From assembly GCA_021324445.1 (NCBI GenBank), contig JAJPJC010000040.1:20542-84541 (forward strand): a stretch of DNA of 64,000 nucleotides, in the 5' to 3' direction. Under the pieces are notes generated by a model. The model was given only the letters and a program-made list of their open reading frames with translations. It had not been told where the DNA came from and ran no database searches. This document shows, one piece after another, positions 1 through 8,809 of this stretch; positions within the stretch are counted from its first letter, which is position 1, and every line of letters begins with the position of its first letter. The position numbers and the translations under genes are program-made. The DNA comes from Isosphaeraceae bacterium. GTDB lineage: Bacteria > Planctomycetota > Planctomycetia > Isosphaerales > Isosphaeraceae.

Positions 1-100
1 CCGCCTCGCCGACAACCTGAATCGCCGGATCGGCGGCCAGGATCGACGCCAGCAGCGTGCGGGCCGTCGCGGAGTCGTCGACGATCAGGACGCGGATCAT
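1..100 (-). CDS. cheB: CheB-type response regulator/methylesterase, N-terminal fragment
   Basis: Only about 33 codons are in the window; the gene runs off the left edge. The start is ATG at 98-100. The protein opens MIRVLIVDDSATARTLL, the first beta strand, the paired Asp of the acidic pocket and the first helix of a receiver domain. Receiver start plus position after CheR, CheW, MCP and CheA points to CheB, the glutamyl methylesterase that resets receptor methylation. The start lies 21 nt after the CheA stop, so it is probably in the same operon. A lone receiver protein (CheY) cannot be excluded from this fragment. Confidence 0.7.
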   Translation of the reverse strand, partial: MIRVLIVDDSATARTLLASILAADPAIQVVGEA

Positions 101-121
101 GGGGTTTGGTCCTCGGTCCTC

Positions 122-2398
122 TTAAAGGAGCTGCGCGATGGTCTCGAGCAAGTCCTTCTGGTCGAAGCGACTCTTGACGATGTAGGCGTCGGCCCCGACG
201 TCGATGCCGCGCGCCTTGTCGCGATCGCTGGATCGCGCGGTGATCAAGATGACCGGCAGGTTCTGGGCCCGTTTCGAGCGGCGAATGGCCTCGGTCAGCG
301 CGAAGCCGTCCATCCGGGGCATCTCGACGTCGGTGATCACGAGGTCGACGTCCTGCTCCTGGAGGAGCGCCCAGCCGGCCGCGCCGTCGTTGGCGGTCAG
401 CACCTCGTACCCGGCCGCCTCCAGGATGCTTTTCTCCAGGGTCCGCGTGGTGATGGAGTCGTCGACCACGAGCAGGCGCTTCCGCGCGGCCGGGTCCGTC
501 CGGGCCGGCGCGGGGGCTTCCGTCGGGCCGAGGGTCCGGCTCGATGCCGTGCGGATCACGGTCGCGGCGTTCAGGACCAGGGCGATCTGCCCCGAGGGGA
601 GGATCGTCGCCCCCGAGAAGTGGCGGATGCGACGGATGCGCGTACCCAGGCCCTTGACCACGATCTCGTGTTCGGCGATCAGCTCATCGACCAGGAAGGC
701 CATTCGCCGCTCGCCGGCGGCCACGATCAGGCCAGGCCGCTTGCCGGCGGCGCCGGCGGCCGGCCGCGCCGGCAGGCCAAGCACCTCCGCCAGCACGGCC
801 ACCGGCAGCGGCGACCGGTCGTGCACGAGCATGTCCCGTTCCCCCACGCAACGGATGTCGTCCGGGCCGACCCGCACCAGGCGCTGCACGTTGGTGCTCG
901 CCCAGGCGAAGACCTGACCACCCGCCTCGACCAGCAGGGCGCGCAGGGTGGTCAGAGTCAGGGGGACAGCCAGTGCGAAGCGCGTGCCGTTGCCGGGTGT
1001 GTGAGAGACCTCGATGGTGCCGTGGAGCGATTCGACCCGGCTCTTGACCACGTCGAGCCCCACGCCGCGGCCGGAGATGCTGGTGATCAGCGGGGCCGTG
1101 GAGAACCCGGGCAGGAAGATGCACGTCGCCAGGTCGCGCGGGTCGCCCGGCTCGGGGAGCTGGCGCTGGCGCACCTGCTGGCGCACGGCCTCGAGGTCGA
1201 GGCCCCGACCGTCGTCGGCGACCACCACTTCCACCTGCGTGCCGCGGAGTGCCGCCGAGACCGTGATCTGCCCCGCGGCCGGCTTGCCGGCGGCCCGCCG
1301 CTCCTCGGGCTGCTCGATCCCATGATCGACGGCGTTGCGGACCAGGTGGTAGAGCGGGTCCCTCAGCCCCTCGAGGATCGAACGGTCCAGCTCGACCTGG
1401 CCCCCCTCGACCACCAGCTCGATCTGCTTCCCGCCGGCATGAGCCAGGTCGCGAACCAGGCGGTCGAGGCCCTGGCAGGCCTCGGCGAAGGGGAGCATGC
1501 GGAGCCGGAGCACCGCGTCGTCGAGCAGGTCGGCCGCCTGGTCGAGCTGGCGGCCGTCGTTCTCCAGGACCCTGGCCAGGCGATCCAGGTCCTTCTCGAG
1601 GCGGCGCAGGTTCTCGCCGACCTGGCCGAGCACCACCGCCGTGCGGCGGGGCAGCGACTTCCCCGGGGCGGCCCAAGCCCGCGGAGACAGGATGCCGTCC
1701 TCACCCCTCCCCAGCGCCCGGAACGGCCGCTCGCCCCGGCGCCATTCGGTCCGCCACCGCGCCAGGAACTCGCGGACCGCGGCCAGCTCTTCGGCCCGAG
1801 ACTCGACGCGGCGCCGCGCCACGAGCAACTCGCCGCTGTGCGCCAGCAGCGCGTCCAGCTTCTCGGCCGGGACGCGCACCAAGCCCACGCTCGCCGCGGG
1901 CGTTTGGGGTGCCGGCGTCTCGACGGCCGGCCGGCCGGGAGGTGGGACGCCCGCCTCGCGAGCGGGCGGGGCCGGCTCGAGGACCCGGGTTGTCCGGGGA
2001 GCCACGGCGGCCTCCAGCCGCGGGAGCAGGGCGGCCAGGGGTGAGTCGGCCAGGTCCCGTTGCTCCCGCAGACGCATCCCGGCCTCTTCCAGCGCATCGG
2101 CCGTCGCGAACAGCAACGTGAAGGACTCCGGATCGAAGGGCACCGGCTCGTCCCGCGCCAGGCCCAGCAGGTCCTCGAGCCGGTGGCAGGCTTCCTCGAT
2201 CAGGGGCAGGTCCACCGAGCGTGCCGCACCCTTGAGGCTATGCGCCGTCCGGAGCAGCTCCTTGAGCCGTTCGGCCCGGCCGGCTTCGGCCGGTCCCTTC
2301 TCCAGCGCCAGCAACTCGCGGTTCAAGGCGCGCACGTGCTCCTGAAGCTCACCGAGGAAGGTGGTCTTCAGCCGGGCGATGAGCTGGGCCTTATCCAT
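122..2398 (-). CDS. cheA: Hybrid chemotaxis histidine kinase CheA with C-terminal receiver
   Basis: A 758-residue cytoplasmic kinase. Residues 1-110 form an HPt domain with the phospho-accepting His53 in AHSLKGAA. A dimerisation region follows, then a GHKL ATPase with N box HLVRNAVDHGIE, DDGRG and GRGVGLDVV. A CheW-like coupling domain spans about 480-610. A receiver domain (about 635-758) has the VVDDS acidic pair, the phospho-Asp in ITDVEMPRMDG and a late Lys in YIVKS. A CheA-REC fusion is typical of Wsp, Frz and other alternative-function chemosensory systems rather than flagellar ones; in WspE the receiver acts as a phosphate sink or modulator. It lies 13 nt after the MCP gene and 21 nt before the CheB-like start. 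Confidence 0.95.
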   Translation of the reverse strand: MDKAQLIARLKTTFLGELQEHVRALNRELLALEKGPAEAGRAERLKELLRTAHSLKGAARSVDLPLIEEACHRLEDLLGLARDEPVPFDPESFTLLFATADALEEAGMRLREQRDLADSPLAALLPRLEAAVAPRTTRVLEPAPPAREAGVPPPGRPAVETPAPQTPAASVGLVRVPAEKLDALLAHSGELLVARRRVESRAEELAAVREFLARWRTEWRRGERPFRALGRGEDGILSPRAWAAPGKSLPRRTAVVLGQVGENLRRLEKDLDRLARVLENDGRQLDQAADLLDDAVLRLRMLPFAEACQGLDRLVRDLAHAGGKQIELVVEGGQVELDRSILEGLRDPLYHLVRNAVDHGIEQPEERRAAGKPAAGQITVSAALRGTQVEVVVADDGRGLDLEAVRQQVRQRQLPEPGDPRDLATCIFLPGFSTAPLITSISGRGVGLDVVKSRVESLHGTIEVSHTPGNGTRFALAVPLTLTTLRALLVEAGGQVFAWASTNVQRLVRVGPDDIRCVGERDMLVHDRSPLPVAVLAEVLGLPARPAAGAAGKRPGLIVAAGERRMAFLVDELIAEHEIVVKGLGTRIRRIRHFSGATILPSGQIALVLNAATVIRTASSRTLGPTEAPAPARTDPAARKRLLVVDDSITTRTLEKSILEAAGYEVLTANDGAAGWALLQEQDVDLVITDVEMPRMDGFALTEAIRRSKRAQNLPVILITARSSDRDKARGIDVGADAYIVKSRFDQKDLLETIAQLL

Positions 2399-2411
2399 GG
2401 CAGGGGTCCCC

Positions 2412-4097
2412 TCAGGACTTGGTGATATTGGTGAGCTGGGTACCCAGCGCGTTGAGGTTCTGGGCGGCTTGTTCGATCTGGCGGATCGCCGCGAGGTTCT
2501 GCCGGGCCACCAGGTCGAGGTTCTTCATCGCCTGATGAATCTGGGACATCCCGGTGGCCTGCTGGCCGGCCGAGGCCGTGATCTGTGCCGACGCCTGGGC
2601 CGCCTCGGTCAGGGTCTCGGTCAGGGTCTTGATGGTCTCCCCGGCCTGGCTGGCCACCCCGGTCGTGAGGGTGACGCCCTTGGTGACCTCCTCGGTGGAC
2701 AAGACCGCGGCGTTGGTCGCCTTCTGGATCTCGCCCAGGATCTGCCGCACCTGGGTGGTCGCCTTCTTGGACTGGTTGGCCAGCGCCTTGACCTCGCCGG
2801 CCAGCACGGTAAAGCCCCGGCCATATTCGCCGGCGCGGGAGGCCTCGATGGCCGCGTTGAGGGCCAGCAGGTTGGTCTGCTCGGCGATGTCATTTGCGGT
2901 GGCGATGATCTCGCCGATGGCCTGGGCCTGCTCGGCCAGCATGAGGATGTTCTCGGCAGTCGTTTCCATCTGCTCCTTGAGTTTCTCCAGGGCAGCGACT
3001 GCGTCGTCGACGGCCTTCTTGCCCACCTGGCCGATCGCGGCGGTGCGCTGGACGGCCTCGCCGACACCCTTGGCGCGCTGCGCCGCCTGGGAGGCGGTCT
3101 GAGCCACCTCCTCGACGGTGGTTACGGTCTGGGCCACGGCGCTGGCCTGCTCCTCGGCCCCGGCGGCCTGCTGCTGGGTGCTGGCCAGGATCTCCGAGCT
3201 GGTGGACGTCAGGCGCGCGACCGCCTCGTTGACGCTCTCGAGATAACGGGTCCGCTCCTTCTCCAACTGCTTGCGCCGAGTGATATCGGTATTGATCTCG
3301 AGATACGACTTGGCGCGGCCGTTCTCATCCCGTTCGAGCGTCCAGCGACTGAGCACGGTGATCCGCCGGCCGTCGGCGCCGGTATGAATCAGCTCGCCGT
3401 CCCAGCGACCCTTGCGGAGGAACGCCTCGAGGATTTCCTCCTTCGGTCTGGGGAATTCGGTTTGCAAGAACGTGTGGACGACCTGTCCCAGGACCTGCTC
3501 CTTCTTCCAGCCGTACAACCGCTCCGCGCCCTGGTTCCAGTAGATGATCCGCTCGTCCACGTCGCGGATCATGATGCAGTCGCTGGCCAGGTCGAGGAGT
3601 CCCACCCGGGCCTGGAGGGTTTCTTCCGCCTGCCGGCGGCCGGAGAGGTCGCGGGCGATCTTGCCGAAGCCCACCAGCTTCCCGGCCTTGTCCCGCAGCG
3701 CCGTCATGACGACGTTGGCCCAGAACCGCGAGCCGTCCTTGCGCAGCCGCCAACCCTCGTCTTCGAACTGCCCCTCGGCCGTCGCGACCCGCAAGGCCAT
3801 CTCCGGCTTGCCGCTGTCGACATCCTCGCGTGGATAGAAGATCGAGAAGTGCTTGCCGATGATCTCGCCGGCCTGATACCCCTTGATCCGCTCGGCCCCG
3901 GGATTCCAACTGCGGACGTGTCCGGCGGGGTCGAGCGTGAGGATCGCGAACTCGCGGACGCTTTCGAACAACAGCCGATAGTGCTCAGGGTCCTGAGGCG
4001 ACGTCCCGGCGGCGCGTTGGGGTGCCTTGGGAGACGCCTTCTTGTTCGGGGACGTCGCGGTCACGGGCGTTCGTTTTGAAGACGACGATCTGGCCAT
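2412..4097 (-). CDS. Soluble PAS-PAS methyl-accepting chemotaxis protein
   Basis: A 561-residue receptor with no signal peptide or membrane helix. After a basic, Ala/Pro-rich tail of about 35 residues come two PAS domains (about 37-160 and 165-285), then a long coiled coil with the MCP signalling tip around [20 protein letters not shown]. It should sense a cytoplasmic ligand or redox state and control the CheA-REC kinase. In Wsp operons the receptor (WspA) is membrane bound; here that role would be taken by a soluble protein. No C-terminal NWETF-like CheR tether is present; the protein ends TNITKS. The sensed signal cannot be told from sequence. Confidence 0.95.
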   Translation of the reverse strand: MARSSSSKRTPVTATSPNKKASPKAPQRAAGTSPQDPEHYRLLFESVREFAILTLDPAGHVRSWNPGAERIKGYQAGEIIGKHFSIFYPREDVDSGKPEMALRVATAEGQFEDEGWRLRKDGSRFWANVVMTALRDKAGKLVGFGKIARDLSGRRQAEETLQARVGLLDLASDCIMIRDVDERIIYWNQGAERLYGWKKEQVLGQVVHTFLQTEFPRPKEEILEAFLRKGRWDGELIHTGADGRRITVLSRWTLERDENGRAKSYLEINTDITRRKQLEKERTRYLESVNEAVARLTSTSSEILASTQQQAAGAEEQASAVAQTVTTVEEVAQTASQAAQRAKGVGEAVQRTAAIGQVGKKAVDDAVAALEKLKEQMETTAENILMLAEQAQAIGEIIATANDIAEQTNLLALNAAIEASRAGEYGRGFTVLAGEVKALANQSKKATTQVRQILGEIQKATNAAVLSTEEVTKGVTLTTGVASQAGETIKTLTETLTEAAQASAQITASAGQQATGMSQIHQAMKNLDLVARQNLAAIRQIEQAAQNLNALGTQLTNITKS

Positions 4098-4118
4098 CGG
4101 GCTACCCCCGGGTTCGGT

Positions 4119-4799
4119 TCAGACTCCGGCGCCTTCGCCCTGGTCGACGACGAGGCGATCGTCTTGAAGGAGGACGGCGCCATCGAGCACGATCAACCCA
4201 TCCTCGGTCACGCCGTGTAGTGATCGCTGGCCCGGTCCCATGCCGGCCGCCTGCACGACGAGCACTTCGAGGGTCCGCAAGGTCCTGACCTCGCCGACGG
4301 CATCGGCCAGCAGGCCGAATTCGTTGCGCTCGCCGCCGAGGACGATGACCCAGGCGGGGTCGCTCCGGCTGCCGCCGGAGAGGCTCAGGAGCCGGCGCAG
4401 GTCGATGACAGCAAGGAGCTCGCCGCGAAGGTTGATGACTCCGGCGAAGGCGTCGGGTGCCCCGGGGACCGGCGTCAGCTCGCCCAGCGGTACGATCTTG
4501 CGGACGGAGCCCAGCTCGATGGCATAGTCCTGGCTCGCCAGGGAGAACGTCACGACCTCGAGGGCTTCGTCGTCGGCCGGCCCCCCGGCGGGGACTTGCG
4601 CCAGCGCGCGGGCACGCTCCTCGAGCACGGCCCTAGCTTGCTCGGGCGTCAGGCGCGGCTCCGCGCCGATGGCGGCCGCGACCCGCGCCAGGCGTTCGTG
4701 GATCGACAGCCCATCGTCTCGCTCGGTGCTTCGCCTCCTTCGGAGGGAGAGCGGGCCAGAATCGGCGGTCCCGCCGGCTGGGCGGCGCATGGGGTTCAT
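4119..4799 (-). CDS. cheW: CheW-like coupling protein with N-terminal extension (WspD-like)
   Basis: A 226-residue protein. The start chosen is ATG at 4799, which overlaps the CheR stop as ATGA; an upstream extension would run deep into CheR. The first 90 or so residues are charged and carry no recognised fold. Residues 95-220 are a CheW beta-barrel with VVTFSLASQDYAIEL, the GVINLRGELLAVIDL core and a final VLLQDDRL strand. It is expected to couple the MCP to CheA. Having two different CheW proteins either side of a CheR is the arrangement of WspB and WspD. Confidence 0.9.
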   Translation of the reverse strand: MNPMRRPAGGTADSGPLSLRRRRSTERDDGLSIHERLARVAAAIGAEPRLTPEQARAVLEERARALAQVPAGGPADDEALEVVTFSLASQDYAIELGSVRKIVPLGELTPVPGAPDAFAGVINLRGELLAVIDLRRLLSLSGGSRSDPAWVIVLGGERNEFGLLADAVGEVRTLRTLEVLVVQAAGMGPGQRSLHGVTEDGLIVLDGAVLLQDDRLVVDQGEGAGV

Positions 4800-6193
4800 C
4801 GGCAGGCCTCCCTGGCAGTCTCGAGCTGTGCCAGCCGGGCTTCGGCCGCTCCCGCCAGCCGCCCCGCCGGTACGCCGTCGGTCAGCCGGACGATCTCCTC
4901 GGCCGACCCGGCTCGGCACAGGTCGCGCACGTTGCGGTAAGCGCGCCACGCCCCCGCGCGGTCGCCGCGCCGCTCCAGGAGTGAGCCCAGGGTGAAATGG
5001 ACGATTGCCAGCGACCGATCGAGATAGATCGCGCGCCGCGCGGCCTGGATGGCCTCCTCATCCCGACCCAGATCCACCAGGAGCACGGCCCGAAGGTAAT
5101 GCAGCTCGCTCGCCAGCGGGTGCTGCTCCGTCGCCGCCGCGCAGGCCCGCTCGGCCTCCGCCACGTCCTCGTTCGCCAGCGCCCGGATCCGCAGCGCCGT
5201 CTCGGACCAGTCGGCGCCGAGTGGGCTCGGGAGGGTCCCGCTCGCGCGGGGCCACGGCTCCGGCATGGCGGGAGGGCGAGGCTCCGGCGGAGCCTCGGCG
5301 GGCGTGGGCTCGGCGGGAGCCGCGGCCTCCGGGGTCGGCTCGCCCCCGCGGCGAATCGGTCGTGAGGCCGGCCGGGGTCCCCTCCTGTAGAAGACGCCCT
5401 GGTCGCTCACCACGGTCTCCAAGGGGGCGTCCTCGGCCAGCGGAGGGTCGGTGGAAGCCGTGAGCAGCCAGCCACCCGCGGCGAGCGCGTCGTACAGCCG
5501 GCGCGCGACCCTGCGGACCGTCTCCCGGTCGAAATAGATCAGGACGTTGCGACAGAGGATCAGATCCATTCCCCAGACCCCGGTCGCCGGCGACGGGTAG
5601 ACATCCCGCGCCAGGTTGAGGCAATCCCACGTGACCAGCCTCCGCACGTGCTCGGCGACGGCGTAGTGGGTTCCTTGTGGCTTCAGGTAGGGGCGGGCGG
5701 CCTCGGCGCCCTCGCCGCGGAGCGACCAGGCGCCGTAGAGTCCGCGCCGCGCTTTTCTCAGCATCGCCCGCGAGAGATCGGTCGCCAGCAGGCGGCAATG
5801 GTCCGCCACTCCCTCCTCCAGGAACAGGATCGCCAGCGAGTACGCCTCCTCGCCGGAGGCGCACCCTGCGCTCCAGGCCCGCAGGACATGATCGCCCTCC
5901 TTGCGGCGGCGGATCTCGGGCAGGACCGTGTGCCGGAGGAACTGGAACTGAGCCGGCTCGCGAAAGAAGTAGGTCTCACCGACGGTCAGTTCCGCCAGCA
6001 GGTCGTCCAGGAGGTCGTCATCGGCTTCGAGCCGGCGGCGATACTCCTGCACATCCTCGCCGAGCCCGGCTCGGGCCATGGCGCCGGCGATCACCAGGTC
6101 GACGCTCGCACGTCGATCGGGGGTGAGGCTCAACCCGGTGCGGGCCTCGACCCAGGCTCGCAGGCCCTCGTAGGCATGCCGGGTCTCGGTCAT
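4796..6193 (-). CDS. cheR: CheR receptor methyltransferase with C-terminal TPR-like region
   Basis: A 465-residue protein. Residues 1-75 resemble the CheR N-terminal helical domain and end in GETYFFREP. The SAM-binding core follows with SAGCASGEEAYS near 108-119 and LILCRNVLIYF near 213. A Pro/Ala-rich linker (about 280-340) leads to helical repeats (about 345-450) with the TPR feel of ALRIRALANEDVAEAE and AIYLDRSLAIVHFTLGSLL. It would methylate glutamates on the neighbouring MCP. A CheR with a TPR tail is the architecture of WspC and FrzF, supporting an alternative-function chemosensory operon. It lies 18 nt after the first CheW and overlaps the second by 4 nt. Confidence 0.93.
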   Translation of the reverse strand: MTETRHAYEGLRAWVEARTGLSLTPDRRASVDLVIAGAMARAGLGEDVQEYRRRLEADDDLLDDLLAELTVGETYFFREPAQFQFLRHTVLPEIRRRKEGDHVLRAWSAGCASGEEAYSLAILFLEEGVADHCRLLATDLSRAMLRKARRGLYGAWSLRGEGAEAARPYLKPQGTHYAVAEHVRRLVTWDCLNLARDVYPSPATGVWGMDLILCRNVLIYFDRETVRRVARRLYDALAAGGWLLTASTDPPLAEDAPLETVVSDQGVFYRRGPRPASRPIRRGGEPTPEAAAPAEPTPAEAPPEPRPPAMPEPWPRASGTLPSPLGADWSETALRIRALANEDVAEAERACAAATEQHPLASELHYLRAVLLVDLGRDEEAIQAARRAIYLDRSLAIVHFTLGSLLERRGDRAGAWRAYRNVRDLCRAGSAEEIVRLTDGVPAGRLAGAAEARLAQLETAREACR

Positions 6194-6211
6194 GAGCGTC
6201 GCCCTCTTCCC

Positions 6212-6694
6212 TCATTCTGCACGATCCAGGGTCGCGGGCCTGGGGGCCGACCGGGCCGTGGCGATCAGCCCGCGGAGATCGAGCATGGGCACGAGACCAT
6301 CCGGGAGCCGCACCACCTCAGCGGCATCCTCCCAGCCCGGCAGGAGGTCGTGGACCGGCTCGAGTGCGGCGGCATCCGAGGCGAACAGCTCGATGGCCCG
6401 ATCGACACGCACGGCCATCGGCCGGCCGCTGCCTCCCGCCTCGAGGATGACCAAGTGGTCGGAGGGCTCCACGGCCTTGGACGGCAGATGCAGTCGTGCC
6501 CGGAGATCCAGGACCGGGACGACGACGCCGCGCACATCGATCACCCCTTCGATGACAGTCGAGTCGCTCGGTAGCGGCTGGATCGCGACGGCGCGCACGA
6601 GCTCTCGCACCTCGGACGCGCGCAATCCGTAGCGCTGCCCGCCGATCTCGACGATCAGGATCTCGCGGACCGGTTGTTCCACGATGTCACCCAC
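6212..6694 (-). CDS. cheW: CheW coupling protein (first gene of the che operon, WspB-like)
   Basis: A 160-residue protein that is essentially one CheW domain: ILIVEIGGQRYGLRASEV at the start, GVIDVRGVVVPVLDLRARL in the middle and GLVPMLDLRGLI at the end. The GTG at 6694 gives the full length; a second GTG at 6682 is also possible. This is the first gene of the six-gene chemosensory run, and the divergent metallo-beta-lactamase gene begins 168 bp away. Confidence 0.9.
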   Translation of the reverse strand: MGDIVEQPVREILIVEIGGQRYGLRASEVRELVRAVAIQPLPSDSTVIEGVIDVRGVVVPVLDLRARLHLPSKAVEPSDHLVILEAGGSGRPMAVRVDRAIELFASDAAALEPVHDLLPGWEDAAEVVRLPDGLVPMLDLRGLIATARSAPRPATLDRAE

Positions 6695-6808
6695 CCATCA
6701 ACCGGCCTGGATTCGGCAGGCCTCCGCGGCCCGGGGCTCCAGGAAATGCCATCCTCCTAGAATAGGTCCTCTCTCGATCGATTACGATCAAAATCGGTGC
6801 CGCGCCCC

Positions 6809-6817
6809 TGGTATAAT
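6809..6817 (+). promoter_or_regulatory. Extended -10 promoter for the B3 metallo-beta-lactamase gene
   Basis: TGGTATAAT at 6809-6817 contains a perfect TATAAT preceded by the TGn extension, which can compensate for the poor -35 (AT-rich CAAAAT about 17 nt upstream). Transcription would start near 6825 and give a leader of about 38 nt with a GGAGGAG ribosome site before ATG 6863. Seen directly; not tested. Confidence 0.5.
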
Positions 6818-6862
6818 CGTCCCATCGAGAGACGACGGCCAGACGCCGGAGGAGGAGTCGTC

Positions 6863-7930
6863 ATGAGAACCGGAGTCGCCGGGCTCATTCGGACACATCG
6901 CATCGCGAGGCTTGCCGTCGTTGGCCTTGCGGTCCTTGCGTCGCGCGCCGCCCGCGGGCAGGAGTCTGACCCCCGCTCCCCGCTGGCGCAGGCCGCCCAG
7001 GCCCTCGCGCGGAGGTCCATCGAGACCTCCTTCCGGCTGATGAACCGCCCGTTCGAGCCGTTCCGGCTGATCGGGAATGTCTATTACGTCGGCGCCTCGG
7101 ATGTCTCCTCGTTCCTGATCACGACGCCGGAGGGCCATATCCTCATCGACAGCGGGTTCGCGGCGACCGTCCCGCTGATCCGTGACGGCGTGCGGAAGCT
7201 CGGCTTCCGGTTCGAGGATATCCGGATCCTGCTCAACAGTCATGCCCACGTCGATCACGCGGGCGGGCACGCGCTCCTGAAGCGGTTGACCGGCGCGCGG
7301 ATCGTGATGAGCGCCGCGGACGCCCGCTTGCTCGCGCAGGGCGGCCGGGGCGACTTCCTGCCGGTCAGCGAGGAGGTCCTCGCCTACGAACCCGCGCAGG
7401 CGGATCGCATCATCGGCGATGGAGACCACGTCACGCTCGGCGGCGTGACCCTGACCGCCCACTTGACGCCCGGTCACACCCAGGGCTGCACGACCTGGAC
7501 CATGGTCGTGGAGGAGGCGGGAAAGAACCACGACGTGGTCTTCTACGGGAGCACGACACTTCTGCCCGGCGTCCGGCTGGTCGGGAATCCGAAGTATCCG
7601 GGGATGGCCGAGGATTTCGCCCGGACCTTCCGGGTGCTGAAGGCGCTCCCCTGCGACGTGTTCCTCGGGCCGCACGGCTCGCAGTTCGGCTTGAGGGAGA
7701 AGGCGCGGCGATTGGCGGCTGGTGAGAAACCGAATCCTTTCATCGATCCCGCAGGTTACCGAGCGTTCCTCGCACAGTCCGAGCAGGTGGTCGCGCAGCG
7801 GATGGAACGGGAACGGCGTGGAAGCGGATCCCGGCACGAGTCGGGCCAGGGCGATGGCGAGTCGCGACCGCCCGCCGGGCCGCCAGCCTCCGCCGCGAGC
7901 CGCTCGCAACCCGAAGGACGCGAACCGTGA
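6863..7930 (+). CDS. Subclass B3 metallo-beta-lactamase family hydrolase
   Basis: Start at ATG 6863 behind GGAGGAG, giving 355 residues with an N-terminal hydrophobic segment ending near ARG/QES, so probably exported. Zinc ligands are all present in B3 style: H127, H129, D131 and H132 in HAHVDHAGG, H205 in GHTQG and H271 in LGPHGSQF. B3 enzymes have the HxHxDH site with a late His and lack the Cys of B1/B2; the GHTxGCTTW signature seen here is typical. A beta-lactamase activity is plausible, but many environmental B3 homologues have not been assayed. The C-terminal 50 residues are a low-complexity Arg/Ser/Pro tail. It overlaps the next gene by one base (TGATG). Confidence 0.85.
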   Translation: MRTGVAGLIRTHRIARLAVVGLAVLASRAARGQESDPRSPLAQAAQALARRSIETSFRLMNRPFEPFRLIGNVYYVGASDVSSFLITTPEGHILIDSGFAATVPLIRDGVRKLGFRFEDIRILLNSHAHVDHAGGHALLKRLTGARIVMSAADARLLAQGGRGDFLPVSEEVLAYEPAQADRIIGDGDHVTLGGVTLTAHLTPGHTQGCTTWTMVVEEAGKNHDVVFYGSTTLLPGVRLVGNPKYPGMAEDFARTFRVLKALPCDVFLGPHGSQFGLREKARRLAAGEKPNPFIDPAGYRAFLAQSEQVVAQRMERERRGSGSRHESGQGDGESRPPAGPPASAASRSQPEGREP

Positions 7931-8685
7931 TGGAAACGATCCAGGTCTCCGCCGGACCGGCGCCGCAGGCCCCGCTGTCGGTGCCCGGCAAGCCCGTCGT
8001 GCTGGTGCCCTATTTTGCCGCCGTGGAGAAGGAGTGCGAAGAGGGGCTGCGCGCACTCGGGCAGGCCGGGATTCCGGTCCGCCGGGCCTCGTTCTCGGCG
8101 ATCGACCTGCTGCGCAGCGTGATGCTTTCCCACGCCCTGCGCGACGGCTACGACCGGTTCCTGTTCATCGATTCCGACATCGGCTTCGACCCCGCCGATG
8201 CCCTCCGCCTGCTCGCCCGGCCCGAGCCGGTCGTGGCCGGCATCTACATGAAGAAGAACGCCCGGGATTATTCCGGCGCCTTCGCCGCGGGGATCAATCA
8301 GGTCGTCTTCGGCCCCGCCGCACCGGGACTCTATCCCATGCTCTACGCCTCCGCCGGGTTCTTGCGAACCGGGGCCGAGGTCCTGCACCGGATGATCCAG
8401 GAACTGAAGCTCCCGGTGTGTCACTTCGGCTCGGTCCAGGGAATCTACCCGTTCTTCCTCCCCCTGTGCGTCCCCGACGGCCGCGGCGGCACCCGCTACT
8501 TGACCGAGGACTACAGCTTCTCCCACCGCCTGCACCAGATCGGCGTCACCCCGATGGCCGATACCACCATCAAGCTCTTCCACTTCGGAAAGTATGGTTT
8601 CAGCTACGAAGACCTGAATCCCCGACCCAGGATCCTCAACTGCACGGTCGACATCGATTATTCCGGGGAAGGGGATCGGCCGTGA
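7930..8685 (+). CDS. GT-A-like glycosyltransferase family protein, function unknown
   Basis: About 251 residues from ATG 7930 (a GTG three bases upstream is also in frame). The core has the order of a small GT-A nucleotide-sugar fold: VVLVPYFAAVEKE at the start, FLFIDSDIGFDP with a DxD-like metal site, VVAGIYMKKNARDYSGAF, and a late TEDYSFSHRLHQIG reminiscent of the catalytic ED region. No signal peptide or membrane helix is seen. It is translationally coupled to the metallo-beta-lactamase gene, but the functional link, if any, is unclear. The exact donor and acceptor cannot be predicted. Confidence 0.6.
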   Translation: METIQVSAGPAPQAPLSVPGKPVVLVPYFAAVEKECEEGLRALGQAGIPVRRASFSAIDLLRSVMLSHALRDGYDRFLFIDSDIGFDPADALRLLARPEPVVAGIYMKKNARDYSGAFAAGINQVVFGPAAPGLYPMLYASAGFLRTGAEVLHRMIQELKLPVCHFGSVQGIYPFFLPLCVPDGRGGTRYLTEDYSFSHRLHQIGVTPMADTTIKLFHFGKYGFSYEDLNPRPRILNCTVDIDYSGEGDRP

Positions 8686-8690
8686 GGGAC

Positions 8691-8705
8691 GCCCGCTGCG
8701 CGGGC
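8691..8705 (+). terminator. Short GC hairpin after the glycosyltransferase-like gene
   Basis: GCCCGC-TGC-GCGGGC forms a perfect 6-bp stem 5 nt after the upstream stop codon. There is only TTCCC after it, no U-run, so an intrinsic terminator role is tentative. Confidence 0.3.
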
Positions 8706-8741
8706 TTCCCAGTGGTCAGCGGTCAGCCGGGGATCGCCGCA

Positions 8742-8784
8742 CGGAGCCGGCTCCTACAAGAACAGGCTGTAGGAGGGGGCTCCG
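8742..8784. repeat. 43-bp imperfect inverted repeat between convergent genes
   Basis: The arms CGGAGCCGGCTCCTACA (8742-8758) and TGTAGGAGGGGGCTCCG (8768-8784) pair over 17 positions with two mismatches around a 9-nt spacer. It lies between two converging genes and could be a bidirectional terminator or a REP-like intergenic element. The sequence style (TGTAGGAG...GGCTCC) is of the kind found as dispersed intergenic repeats, but copies elsewhere cannot be checked here. Confidence 0.55.
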
Positions 8785-8809
8785 TCCCCCGACTGCTAGC
8801 TGCTCTGAT

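Noticed and set aside
620..2044. A 474-codon plus-strand frame over the cheA gene.
   Set aside because: The minus-strand CheA has all kinase motifs; this frame shows none.
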